In this document: in pieces, positions 33,801 to 45,454 of the stretch
Layout: the number at the start of each line of letters is the position of its first letter
Position numbering within the stretch: the first letter of the stretch is position 1
Source of the DNA: Anas platyrhynchos
Lineage: Eukaryota; Chordata; Aves; Anseriformes; Anatidae
Length of the DNA stretch: 64,000 bases
NCBI RefSeq assembly: GCF_047663525.1
Contig: NC_092606.1
Span: 6,322,501 to 6,386,500 of the forward strand
Direction of reading: 5' to 3'
Notes under the pieces: generated by a model
What the model was told of the DNA's origin: nothing
Database searches by the model: none
What the model saw: only the letters and a program-made list of their open reading frames with translations
Translations under genes and position numbers: made by a program

Positions 33801-34695
33801 AAGCCTAAATATAGACTCTGAAAGTCCCCACAGCTGGGAACGTGAAAGCTTCAACTGCTTTGAAGCTGTCTGAGACTCGTGCAGTTCCCAGATGAAGGGC
33901 TGGCTGGCTCTGCCAAAGGAAGGGAGAAGTCTTTCAAAGATGGTTGGAGATACCAGGGAGGATGTGGCCTGCAGATTCTCCTTCTCTTCCTGCTTTCCTC
34001 AGATTTCCTGCAGCCACTTTCGTGCTTTGTTTGTCGGTTTGTGCTGAGGAGGAGCGAGACCATTCTGCAGCCTACACCCACCTGGGAAAGAAATACAGAG
34101 AGGGCCTGCTGCCAGGTGGGAAATGGCTAAATATCATGGAAGTGAGAGTTTGTAGCCAGGCACAGCGCATGAGCACGAGGTTTTGCTGTGACCCACAGGT
34201 CCCAAGACCAGGATTTTGCCCAGGTCACGTTTAAACCTGCCGAGAGCAAAGCCCTGATCCACAGTTCAGTTGGCTGCAGGCGCTGGGTGTCTCCCAGGGA
34301 TCCCTCTGAGGCCACTGCTGCCCAGCAGCTCTCCTGAGTAGTGCAGGGGGTCAGCACGTGGGCTCCCGTCCTGCAGCTCCCTTCCTGCACGTTGCTCTCC
34401 CCTCTAACAGCAGGTTATCAGCACCTGCTGTGCCACCAGAGGATAGGTAAGACCGAGAGTTATCAGCAGACTCTCCAACCAGTCAGTGACACATTTGCCA
34501 GCACACTGTACCTGGATTAAACTTCCTTCTCCGCCCAGAGCTCGGATGTCTCCAGGATCCGCTATCCATTTTCTTAATGCAGCTGCCTGACAGCTAAATC
34601 CATGCCTCTGTCTATTAGGGAAACGCCTGTGTTATGAGCACTGTGAATTTGGGCAGCCCTGTTAAATCTACTTGATGTATTCACTGCAACCCTAA

Positions 34696-34716
34696 CCCCC
34701 CCCCCCAAAAAAAAAA
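34696..34716. repeat. C(11)A(10) homopolymer junction
   Basis: Eleven C are followed directly by ten A. A run like this is prone to sequencing and replication slippage, so its exact length is uncertain. Confidence 0.9.
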
Positions 34717-36725
34717 GAAGTTACCTATAGGCCGGGCATAAGAGCTGTCAGGCTGTGAAGGATAAGAGCATTACGGGACTAACGGGGAGCAAAGCACCAG
34801 GGAGAGCGGACTCGCCTGCATTAGGCACGGGGCAGCTCTGGGAAAACAGCACTTCTGCATCAAGTGCGGGGGAGGCTTTGGAGACATCAGGCTCCACACG
34901 CTGAGCTGGAAGCATTTTGGAGACGTTCGCTAATGGAGATTATTGCCCTGAGGGGAAATGGGAAGGCAGGGAAGGTACCAACTTGTGTTTACAGCTGATT
35001 TCAGCCCCACGGTGGCTCAGCTGGAGCCAGACCTAAAGCAGAGCGGTTGTGTGTGCAGGGCCGAGGAGCTCACCCAGAGCTCTGCACGGAGGACCCTCGA
35101 TCCTTGACCGGAGACATCACCTCTGCACCACAGACCCAGCCAGGGCAATTTCACGTCTCAGTTCAGTCTCTGGGTGCCGGTTCCTCGCTTGATCTCAGAC
35201 AGATCCTGTAAGGGCTCCGGCAGTGCCCCGGGCAGGTCAGTGTGAGCTCTGAACTGCTCTCACCCCTTCAGCCAGCTGCAGGGCGACGAAGTGCAGCTGC
35301 TTGCCATTTCTTGCTGAGCAGCAAGGTGAGGTGGTGTGAATAGTGCTTCCTGAGACCTGTGTGTATCCAGATAGGTGAGTGGAGGAGATAGGGAGGTCTA
35401 CACGGAGGGCACTGTCCCTGGCTGGAGGGCATCCAGATAATGCCTTCACGAGCATGGGCTTCTAGGAGCCATCTACAGACTCTCTGGGCCACCGATGACA
35501 ACTGTTTCTGCTGTTTTAGGGCCTGTATCAGCTCTACAGATCATCACCAAATAGTATCACAGTTAAATGTGGGTGAAATTCCCTTGGGCCCTGGCCTGAA
35601 TGGGCCAAGATGTGATTTCCACGCAAGTCACGCTGCCTTGGCTCAGCGTGCGGGTTTCCCTCCCACTCCAAGCTGCTACCAGGGCTGGGATTTTTGTTGT
35701 TTCTGTTTTTCTTCTTCTTCCTTTAACCTTTCTCTGAGCTCTCACTTGCTTCCTCAGCACCTAGTGTAATTGCTTGCAGTCTCCGAGGATCCTGGTGAGG
35801 ATTTATGTAACGCACCAGGCAGCAATTTGAAAGGCTGCTTTTGGATATAAGAACTTAATGCTACACCAGCCTTGGGGAAAATGAGCTGAAATCCTTGGGA
35901 GGGTTGCGTGGTGGTTGCTGCACGCTGCTTAAACGAAGGGCTCTGGGGCAGCGCGGGCGCCTCTGAGCTTCCCCCCACCTTGCAGGGCGAGGAGGGGAGG
36001 AAAGAAGTGGTGTCTTTAGGCGAGTGGCTCGCTCCTTCCACGTCTCATTATGCTGCGGTTTTGTCTGGAGGGGGATTCAGAGGCAGCCAGTGAATGCTCA
36101 GCATTTCTAAGCAGTTGGGAGAGGGGAACAGAGAGAGAGGAAGCGTGGTTATTTCTCTGCCAGGCAGCGTGGTTTTGCTGGGGTTTCTCTCTTTCCTCTG
36201 CATTCGTGCTTGTGTCGGGGCCAGACTCTGGGGGTTCCTTTGCTGCTTTCAGGACTGCCATGTGAGAAGGGAACCAGAACTTCGGTGCTCTTAATTATTT
36301 GGGGCAGGGCAGGATGTGGGTAGGAATGGCAGAGAGGGGACTTCTAGGAGGAGAGAGGAGCAAGGTTTCTGCAAGGCTCCTGGGCACAGTGGTCATATTT
36401 ACCTTAATCTATTTTCCAATCATCTTGCTGAAGAAAATAACAGTGGAGCAATCAGCGCGTGTCTGTCCACCTGTCAGTCTGTCCCTCCCTCAAAGCTGTT
36501 GAGCTGATTTCAAGTGCATTCAACAGAGAATTAGGGACCTGAAAACTCGGCAGCGCCGATGAACGAAGTGAAGAGAAGCAGCTGAGCAGAGGAGAAAAGC
36601 TCCACTCGTGCCTTCTCTGAACTAGTCATTAGGGAAGCAGCATGGGATGGAGATGCAGGAAACCAGATAGATACATCGTTCAAGGCTCCAATTTCGTCAC
36701 TTAAAGCTTGATGTCTTTCTAAGTG

Positions 36726-36742
36726 TTATTTATTTATTTATT
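36726..36742. repeat. (TTTA)n short microsatellite
   Basis: About four copies of a TTTA/ATTT unit lie in an AT-rich segment. Confidence 0.8.
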
Positions 36743-37298
36743 ACTGTGAAAAGGAATGGAAAAGCCTTTAAAATGCCAGGCAACCTGCTCGGCTGGGGAA
36801 GCGCCCAGCATCCAGCTGCAGGCAGGAGCTGCCCTGCTTCAGTGGGAGGGCTCAGGCTGCTCCCAATTAACCAGCGAGGCCCATCAGATGGTGCTGGCAG
36901 GGCTAAATAAGCCCAGGCTCTCCTTGCTTTAGCATTAAGCCCAGCAGAAGATCTGCCACCCTTCTGCTTGCCCTGCCCTGCGGTCCCGTGGGGAAGACGA
37001 GCTGCATCCCACAGCCCTGAATTTATGTGAGTGTTAACAGCAGCGCCAAACCTTCCCAAACTGTCCTGTTCCCACCCCGCACCCCTCCTGCCCTGGCGCC
37101 CCTGCCAGGCACTGAGCCAGGCCTGGCTTTTCTTCTTCTGAGCCCTGGAACAGCCTTTGCACCTCCACCTCCCTGCCTGCAGCATCGACAGCTGCAGCCT
37201 GCCTAGAAATTACCGGCACCAGCGTATCATTTGCAGCATCAAATAAGCATGCTGCCACTTCCCTCTTCTCGTCCTTCTTGGATCTATAAAGAAATTGA

Positions 37299-37310
37299 GG
37301 GGGGGGGGGG
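37299..37310. repeat. G(12) mononucleotide run
   Basis: Twelve consecutive G follow GAAATTGA and precede TAAGAG. A comparable run of nine G is at 44084-44092. Confidence 0.9.
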
Positions 37311-37314
37311 TAAG

Positions 37315-38005
37315 AGAGGGAACGGCTAACAACAACAGCAACCAAAAAACCTCGAGTAAATTAACATTACAGCTGAGATTTTACACGCACAAAAGTCAGG
37401 AAGTTCAAAGTTATGGTTCCCCCTCCAGCTGTAATTCTGGCACACTGCACATATATATTAAGACATTAAAGTTAGCCCCATAAACTGTAATACAAAATAC
37501 TACACACACACAAGGGGGCCAATCTACGATGGCCAAGGGAGCCATAATTCTACCTACCCTGACTCCTGTGCGTGCATTTCTCCCTTAAAAAAGGAATAAG
37601 TCAGCTCTCATTCACTTGTAATTCAAAGCTGAGGATGCTGAAAGGGAAGAGAAAAGAGAGATTGTTCTGACTGCTTCTTCTTCCTCTTTCTCTCTCTTTT
37701 TTTTTTATTGCACATGCTGTTGTCTAGTTACTTGCGATCAATGCTCTCCCTCCGCCTGACTTTGATATATCGGGAGAGATCTCAGATTTCTGTTCCCTTC
37801 CCCTCTCGCTTTGTAACAGATCCAGCTCTCTGAAGCACCCCGGCAAGGCACACGCAGGCAATAGATAAGGGATAGCCTTTGATTGAATTTACTTAATTTA
37901 TACAGCTGATGGGACACAAGAGGAATATTAAAATACAAATTAGCAGCTTCGTATTTCACATGCATTGAAATCTCCTCAGCTGATAATGAGCTGCTGAAAA
38001 CTTAT
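37315..38005. promoter_or_regulatory. AT-rich candidate regulatory stretch
   Basis: Two AT-rich portions. At 37355-37510 there are GTAAATTAACATTACAG, ATATATATTAAGAC and an ACACACAC run. At 37670-37995 there are a pyrimidine tract ending T(9), TTGATATATCGGG, GAATTTACTTAATTTATAC near 37884, CAAATTAGCAGC near 37936 and CTGATAATGAGC near 37980. The second part is the better candidate. No repeat family was recognised. Confidence 0.28.
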
Positions 38006-38009
38006 CTGC

Positions 38010-39125
38010 CAAAGGTCTCCCCTAGCCACACCTCCTGCCTTTTCCCCCCGAGATCCTCGCCTAAATGCCAGGCAAGTTGGCAACTCGAGAGTTAGACTTC
38101 AAGTCCTTAAAGGCACCATGACTCTGGTCAGCGTTTTTAAACAACTCTGCCGCTGTGGGGGGGCTTTTTGGAGCCTGTGCCCACCTTCCTGCCCTGCAGA
38201 GCAGGATGGAGGGAAGCCTCCAAGCCCAAGGAGCTGCAAGGGGAAGGAGCAAGCTCGTAGCATCATGTAGGACCTCTGCTGCCCTTGTTCAGCAGCTGAG
38301 CCACAGAAAGAGGCTCCTTTCGTGAGCTGCATGAGACTCTGGCCACTGTGGGGCACAGCAGCAAGATCTCCCTGGGGCGGAGAAGGGGCAGAGCAAAAGG
38401 ATCAGGCACGGTGAGTTGCAGGACGAGTTTAATGTGCATGTTTTCCCTCCTGGATGCCCCATGGATGTGGGTAGGGGTGCACGGGTGCAAACAGGGGAGC
38501 CCTGAGGAAACTTCTGCAAAGTTGTATTGTGCTTCCAACAGAGATTGTAAGCTGGGTTTGAATGAGAAACCTGCCAATAGACCTGGCTTTGGAGTGGTCA
38601 GTAAAAAAAGCCTGCAGGTAAATGAAACCAATAATGGTCAAGCTGACTTTGGATGATTAAAATAGGTTTCAAAAGGCCCTGATGCTTCTCAGTCCAAGGT
38701 CTTTTACTCAAGTAATAGCCAAAGCCAAACAGAAGTGAAGAAATACTCTCCTATGGGATTCCCAGGAAGACAAATTTTGAAGTTAGGCTCATGTTGCCCA
38801 AATTCTGCATGTCAGGCCAGAGCAGCCATTCCTCCTGGAAGGGCTCCCAAGATGATTATCTTCAGAGCTGAAGGCACCGGTAACACGAGAACTGCTCTGC
38901 TTCACCAGAGAAGAGGAGCAGCCTGAGCCCTGCTAGTGATGACAACAAAAAATAGGTGACATTCCCTGTAAGCAATGGATGCCCGAGAGCAGGGCATGTC
39001 CCTGGCTCCCCAGCTCCTGATCACACCAGGCCCTAGCACAGACGGGGAACAAACACCAAACGACTTTCAGCCAACCTCCCGACTTTCACAAGTACATTTT
39101 CCAGTGTCACAACACAGCCAGAGAA
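38010..39125. other. Unique non-coding DNA, no gene recognised
   Basis: Frames up to 122 codons on the minus strand have no domain and overlap plus-strand frames. No repeats were seen. Confidence 0.5.
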
Positions 39126-39129
39126 CCAG

Positions 39130-39630
39130 GACGCTCTTTCTCCATTAAAAAGCAGTCTGATCCTCTGGCTTTTTCTTCCCATTAGAAAGTAAAATGACCC
39201 AGGGAATGACAAAATTATGCTGTCAAAAACAAGGCAGTCACTCTGAAAATCAATAATACCCCAAGGTGTTATTGTGAGTTAACAGCTCTCTTAGGCCCGA
39301 GGCGCAGAGCTGGTATTAATGCTGTTCTTGCCACCTTTCCCACCAAACATCCCCGCTGCTGCCGTTGCTTGAGAAAATCTCTGACAAGGAATTCTACTTA
39401 CAGCGCTGCAAAGGATGGATTTTTCAGTTCGGTGACCAAACCAAAAATAATCAAGAGAGATGAGAAAAAAAAGAGAGAAAAGAAATGTGCTACAGGCCAC
39501 CCGAAATGCTTTATGTAAGGCAAACCCAAAATATTAGCTTTTTAGTTTGGGGTGATTTAACAGTTACTGACTGACTCCCACTCGCTTATTTTTATTTGTT
39601 TGTTAAAAACAGCATTGGAGGAAAGGTTAC
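39130..39630. promoter_or_regulatory. Candidate conserved non-coding block
   Basis: AT-rich sequence has CTCCATTAAAAAGC near 39140, CCCATTAGAAAG near 39178 and a hairpin CAATAATACC-CCAA-GGTGTTATTG at 39251-39274 (10-bp arms, one mismatch). GGTATTAATGCTG occurs near 39312, AAAAATAATCAAG near 39442 and GTGATTTAACAG near 39552. No transposon or coding explanation was found. Confidence 0.3.
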
Positions 39631-39634
39631 TTCA

Positions 39635-40835
39635 GAATGAGACGTGGAGTTTGTGTAACTGACAGACACTGTTCAGCTCTCTGCTTAACTTTCCTGTCCC
39701 CTACTGCTCCCCAGCCCAAACCGCAGCACTTGCTGAACTGAGCCCTAACTGGGTCAGCCTGTCCCACAGCTAGGAAAATGCATTTTCCAGCCAACTTAAA
39801 AAAGAAAACTAAAAGTGATCAACTCCCAGAGTACGGATGGTTTCACGAGAGATGAAACAGCTGAGAGGACTGCTGAACCTCCAGGAGTTTTGAGGTCCCG
39901 TCCAGATGGCCTTCTGCATTTCCCAGCAGTCAGGGAAATGCACATCCCTCAGAGAGCACGACACAGGTACGAGCTACCTTGAATACCTCTTGAGTTGCTG
40001 CTTTGCTCAGGGAGGACTCAAACAGCAGTGTGCACAGCTGGTGCCATCGGGCTGGGGAACGAGAGGCGATGCAGGAGGTGGCGTTCGGTGCTGGGAACAC
40101 ATTAACCCCCCCTCCTGGGGACGGGCACTCGGGAAGGCAGCGGCGCTTCTTTTCCTGAGGACGGAATACGAGCAGACAGGGCAGAACCAGCGAGGCGCTC
40201 CCGTGCGGCTGTTTTTCATGTGTGACATAAAAACAAGGCCCCGAGCAGCTGTTGTCAGTGAAGCTCCTGCTGCATTTGTGCAGGAATCAAGGCGTTAGAT
40301 GTGCCGTCCTGGCCAAACGCTGAGCGGGGGTAATTGGCTGCTGCCTAAACCTGCTTCAGGGCCTGGCGCAGCGATGCCCACTGCTGTCAGCTCCTGCGGA
40401 GGAGAGCACACGGAATGATTTGCCCACACCATCCCTCATCTAGCTACAAGGGCGTTGTGCTATAGGCCACGGAAACGCAGTGGGGTAATGGCTGATACCA
40501 GACAGGGTGAGAGCGCAGAGTTTCCTCAATCACAGCAGGCCAACAGGGCAGGCGAGGGCTGGAAATAACAATCCCTGCCCTACGGCACAGCCCGGCCTGG
40601 CCTCTCCTGGGGGGTACCCAGGGATGAGAGGTGAGGAGCCCCATGACCCCAAGGGCTCTGTGCTGGCCAAGATCATAAACCCACGTACCCTGCGGGCTCC
40701 AGTGGTAGCCAGGCTGCACGAAGGTCTTGGTGAAATTGCACATTAGTCTCATTTCCATCCCTGCCTAGAAAAAAAAAATGTCCAAAAGGGCCTTTTCTCC
40801 TCCTCCTGTGACCAAGGCAACAATCGGAGAACATC
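39635..40835. other. Unique non-coding DNA, no gene recognised
   Basis: Frames of 73-130 codons only, and no repeats. CpGs cluster weakly at 40060-40200. Confidence 0.5.
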
Positions 40836-40839
40836 TCCC

Positions 40840-40990
40840 GCCTTGGACTCCTTATTAGTTTAATTAGATGATTTTCTGCATGATTTATCCTGAACGCTGC
40901 AATTGTGCAATCAAATCACAGATCAGTTGACAACTTCATTTAAAAAATTAGCATTTAGCAGCTTCGCAGGCTCTAAAAGCTCGGAGGACA
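40840..40990. promoter_or_regulatory. Compact candidate conserved island
   Basis: Dense AT motifs include CTTATTAGTTTAATTAGATG near 40851, GCATGATTTATCC near 40878, GCAATTGTGCAATC near 40899 and AAAAAATTAGCATTTAGC near 40943. The segment is bounded on both sides by GC-rich sequence. The motif load is high for its 150 bp. Confidence 0.34.
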
Positions 40991-40994
40991 TCTG

Positions 40995-43900
40995 TCAGCA
41001 GTGACCCCTACTGATAATGACAAACAGTCCCAGCCTATGTCCCCACCTCCCGTCCTTCCAACAAGCTGGCAGGCCGAAGAGTCCCCAGAGAACAAAAAAA
41101 CCACGCCACGGGGCATTCCCACTCCACATCTGCCCGCGCTGCCTGCTGCTTGGCCTTCCTGCTCACTTCTCAGTCCACAAACGTCAGCAAGTGCCACGGG
41201 GCTGGCAGGAGGAGGCTGGATCCCGCGGCTCAGAGCGGGCTTGGCATTTCAGCCACACTCGCATCGGGCCCCGGGCTTTTGCTCTGTGATGTGAGGGTCG
41301 GTGCCCGGCACAAAGCGCATCGGGCACGGCCGCAGCCCCAGCGCTCAGCCCCAGGTGCAGGGGAGGTGATGTGTTGTGGCTCTGGAGACAAGATGAAGAA
41401 CCTGAAGCCGTCGGCAGGGATTTCCCAGTTCCCAGGCCTCCTGAAGGATGGTGGTGAAGGCTGGGTTTGGGTCGGTCCAGCATGGGAAGTGGTGAGTCTT
41501 GTGCTTCGCAGGCTGCCACAAGCACTCCCAGTGCCGGGGAGGGCAGTGGTACCCGCTGATGGAGGTGGTGACACCATGGCCGTGTTCCTCGCAGGCTTGG
41601 CTTTCTACAGCAAGAGGACTGCTTGGGCAGATCCCGCAGCGAGTGGTAGGAGAAGATGAGCAGCTCAGCAATCTTTTCCAGTGGGGTCAGGGAGAAGAAG
41701 ACATCCGGTGCCTTCTGAGCAGGGAGTGCACAAAGTGTGCCTTTGTGCTACAGAAGCAGATGCCCAAACTGGGCTCCCTGCCCTGCTTTACCTTGTTTGC
41801 TGGTCCAAAGAGCCCTGCTCCACAGGGTGGAAGGTCTGTGATGGGTGAACAACTGATCCTCAAGCTGTCTCAAAGCTTCCTCTGAAGCCTCATGTTCATG
41901 GCCAGGCTGAGCCTATGGCATTGCTCCTGAAGGAGTCCGGCTTTCCAAGGGGTACTGTCCCCGCAGGGGGACACCACGACACCACAAAGGCATCCTGAGT
42001 CCTCAAAGACCTCTGGAAACCCCACTAACACTGACTGAACCCGGGCCTTGTTAAGAAGCTCAGGAATCAGCCCCCATTCCAGATCTTCAGCAGCCTGAGT
42101 GACTGATTATAATGAGCTCCACTAATTAGACTGTTCTATTTCAAAGGCCAGCAGGCTAAAAGAGATGTGAATCATCAAATCTTTGCGAGGCATCTGCCGG
42201 GATTTCCAGCCAGCGTAATTCCTCCAAGCTGCCCACTGACGAGTCCTTTAGCAAATGTCTCCTCTCCCACCTCCCTCTCCAGAACGTGACCTTGTCCAGG
42301 AAGGGCCAGGAAGGTCTCCAGCCAGCCAGACCCCATTGCCTCCGTCCTCCAGTAGCCCCCCTCTGAGGGGTGAAATGACAGCTGCGTCTGCTCAAATGAA
42401 ACTCCAGCTCTTGTTCCCTCTTTGTATGTTTGCTTCAATTGTTATTCAATTGCACAGCTGAAAAGAACAGCTCAAGGAAGGAGCTAATTACAGGAACAGA
42501 ACAGAAGCAGCTTCACTGAGGAGGAACTGGGAAAGGAGGTGGTGGATGGCAGAGCGGGGAGTGAAGTCAGTCCTGGAGGAAACACCAAGCACGTGGAGGT
42601 GGTCCACGAGACACCATGTGGTGGGTGCTGAGAGCAGGGAGCGAGGCTGGTGGCTGACCCCAGCTGCCAGCAGCCACCAGGACGAAGGGCTGAGCACTCT
42701 GCCCGCTGCTGGTGGTGGGATGCCTGCTCTGCTAGGGAAGGGCAGAACAGCTGGGGTTTCTGAAGGCACCAACAGGAGCAGTCCTCCAGGTTCAGCTTTG
42801 TCACACCTGACAAGCATCACTTGCAGGAAAAGCTTTCTTCCTCCTCAGCAACTCGCCTTCCTAAAAACCCTGAGAGAAGCCAAGGTGTGAGAGCACTGGT
42901 GTCTCAGTTCCCATGGCTGCAGCCCTGGACATGAGATTACACGATTCCGTGTCAAGCAGAAATCCTGTCTTGGGGCGAATCCTGTCTCCTGCTCGCAGCA
43001 GGTGGGGAAATGCAAAGAGCAGGGCAGTGTTACTGGGACTGAGGAAGCTCCCTGCGTGCTTGGCAGTGCCTGCACAATGCCCCAGCTGCCGGGCAGTGGC
43101 AGTGGCAGTCCTGTGTTCATATGCCCTTGCTGAAATCGTAACAGAAGGCAAACCTCTCTCAGGAGGACAGCATGGGTTTGCAGTGTCACCAAAGCCCTTG
43201 CTTCTCGTGGGGTTCCCACAGCACCACCAGCACTTGCAGTGTCCCTGCAGGACATGCCTGTGTTGCACTCCTTGTGTTTGCCCATCCCGGACACAAATCC
43301 ATACGGGATTGCACCCCTGGTTCAGAGGAATGTTCAAAGTGCTTCCCTGGCACCTGGCCGCAGGAGTGCACGACACCAGCTGCAGCCCTGCTTCAGATCC
43401 GGCCCCCTGACCTGCACCACCCAGCCTCAGTGCTTCATCCACTGGAGCGGAGGCTGCGCTGCGCTGCAGGAGCTGTGCCCGTGCTGGTGGGCCCTTTGCT
43501 CAGAGACACTTTGACTTTCCCAGCAGAGCAGCTCTGGGCAGAGCAGTCGAGGCACGCTGTCCCAGCTCCCATTCTGTAGATAAATGGAGATCTCCTGAGC
43601 TTTCAATCCTTGCAGATGGGATCCGCAGATAAGCCAGCTATCTCCGAGCGCGGTTTGTGCTAACAGAGCTGTGGCTGCCTGGCTGAATGCTGTCCCGCTC
43701 CTGCTGGCTAATCCAGCCTGGAGCCACGTCTTCTCAACCCCAAATACAACATAATCCCTAAATGAAGATAAAGAGCACCTAACTGCTGGTGCACCTACCG
43801 ACATTGCTAGAAAGTTAAGGAACAGCTGGACACAATTTCATCGGGAAATGTAACATCCTCTGGGGCTTCTGTGTCTATGAGAGGCTCCCATGGTACAGGG

Positions 43901-44240
43901 GAGAACTGATTTGAATACAATGCCAAAGAAAGAAGAAGGACTGTATAAAAGAAAAAAGAAGCTGGTTTGCATGGGCATTTGCTGCTGATGTGGCAGACAC
44001 CTGGCTTTCTGCAGCAGGGGACTGGATAGTGTGGGAGAGCGTGAGCGTAGGACTTAAAATAGCAACCACAGGGAGCAGTGCTTGGGGGGGGGTTAATATG
44101 ACATGACGGCCAGCAAAGCCCCACAGGCAGGGGAGGAAAAGCAAGGATGAGTGTGAGCTACGAGTTGTCAGCCAGCTCTTAACCCTTAGAGTAAAGCAAG
44201 ACTTGTCATCTGTGCCTCGCTTGTGCCTTCCCAGCCATGC
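40995..44240. other. Unique non-coding DNA, no gene recognised
   Basis: GC-rich with overlapping frames to 193 codons (minus, 42861-43442). None has a domain or convincing splice sites. A small TAAT-rich patch is at 42095-42180 (GATTATAATGAG, CACTAATTAGAC). No transposon was recognised. Confidence 0.5.
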
Positions 44241-44244
44241 GGCC

Positions 44245-44310
44245 TGGGAACTCCAGGGCAAGTTCTGATCCTCTTTGGGCCTCAGCTTCCCTTTTTGTAA
44301 AAGCAAAGTT
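44245..44310 (+). mobile_element. MIR-like SINE core fragment
   Basis: The sequence GGGCAAGTTCTGATCCTC then TTTGGGCCTCAGCTTCCC then TTTTTGTAAAA follows the MIR core (gggcaagttacttaacctctttgagcctcagtttcctcatctgtaaaa) position by position, with about a dozen changes. MIR and related tRNA-derived SINEs are older than the bird-mammal split. The fragment is only about 60 bp, so chance or a different SINE family cannot be excluded. Confidence 0.45.
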
Positions 44311-44679
44311 CATTTCTGTTGGCCTTCAGGAACGATCAGTGATGGACGGAGGAGACATCTTGAGCTGTGCAGACAGAAGGGATCCAGCAGGATAGGTCCT
44401 TCTGCAGTGTTCTTATTTGGGCGAGTTTTTGGCCATGCTGCATGATCCAAGGGAACTCCTGCCACTGAATGCTCTGTTCTTGGCTCTGTACCTGGCACAT
44501 CTAGAAACTCATCGCCTCCCAGCTCGGATGGCTTGGAGGAGGCAGGTACTGGCCTGTCATGCCAGCGCCTTCCTGTCAGTGGCAATATCTCCTCCTGTCT
44601 CCCCTGCTTCTCTTCATTACCAAAATCCCCTAAAGACACCATTGATGATGGAGAGCCATTGGAGAGGCAATTAGAAAGA

Positions 44680-44965
44680 AGTTAGAGTGAATTACATATG
44701 CAGGGTTTATTTTCTGTTTTCTGCTATAGCTGCTGCCAATTATTGTGCAATTAGGCTGCCTTCATTAGCAAATGAGATTAAAATTAACATCGTTAATTAC
44801 TCGTTCTGTTAAACAGAGGAAAGCAGGCATTTAAGGGAAAGATGCAGAGAAGGTTGTTCTTAGAGCAGATGCAGTAATGTTTTCTGTTTGCAGCACTGTT
44901 TCTTCAAGGGTTACGTTGGGTTATTCAATTTCAGCTCGTACGGCAGGGAAAAGGAGCATTTAAAT
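44680..44965. promoter_or_regulatory. Candidate conserved non-coding block
   Basis: Features include GTGAATTACATATGCAG near 44687, GCCAATTATTGTGCAATTAGG near 44735 (read in two parts), TTCATTAGCAAATGAG near 44761, AAAATTAACATCGTTAATTAC near 44780 and GCATTTAAGGG near 44828. About ten TAAT/ATTA cores fall in 150 bp, with no repeat or coding signature. This is one of the densest homeodomain-motif clusters in the window. Confidence 0.4.
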
Positions 44966-44969
44966 GCAA

Positions 44970-45450
44970 GCCACTAGTGCAAGGCCTTGCAGGAGCACAT
45001 TACACACTGCTCAAGAAAAATCATCACCACATGCTGCAAAGCACGTCCCGATGGCCACAGTATCAGCTACTGCATTCCTCCTGCCAGGGACCAGAGGGAA
45101 ACCTCTCTCCTCAGTCTCTTGTGCACTAGGCTGATCATCGAAAGACGTTTCCAACAGGGTCTACAACCCAGCAAGCTGGGAGCATGGCTCACACGGCCAG
45201 TGATGCTGCAATGAAGCCATAAAACAGTTACTGCTATCTATGGCAATGTCTTCCAAGTGCTGGATGCTTTGCAGACACTCACGGGGACTGCTTTCTGGAG
45301 CTCATAGACAAAAGAGGGAGGTCAAGGGCAGCAAAGCTCCAAATTGATAGAGATGTCTTTGCAAGCTGACTCAGTGGTATTGCTTGCTGCAAAACTTAGA
45401 TGCTGAGTAAGCACAAAGCAATGCCACTGATCTACGTGGCAGCACGTTGA
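44970..45450. other. Unique non-coding DNA, no gene recognised
   Basis: Contains a 75-codon plus-strand frame without features. No repeats were recognised up to the start of the CR1-like relic. Confidence 0.45.
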
Positions 45451-45454
45451 GTGT

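Larger units (their letters stand above)
33805..37290. other. Unique non-coding DNA, no gene recognised
   Basis: GC-balanced sequence with short overlapping frames on both strands, none above 151 codons and none recognisable. Only simple repeats, listed separately, were identified. Confidence 0.5.
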
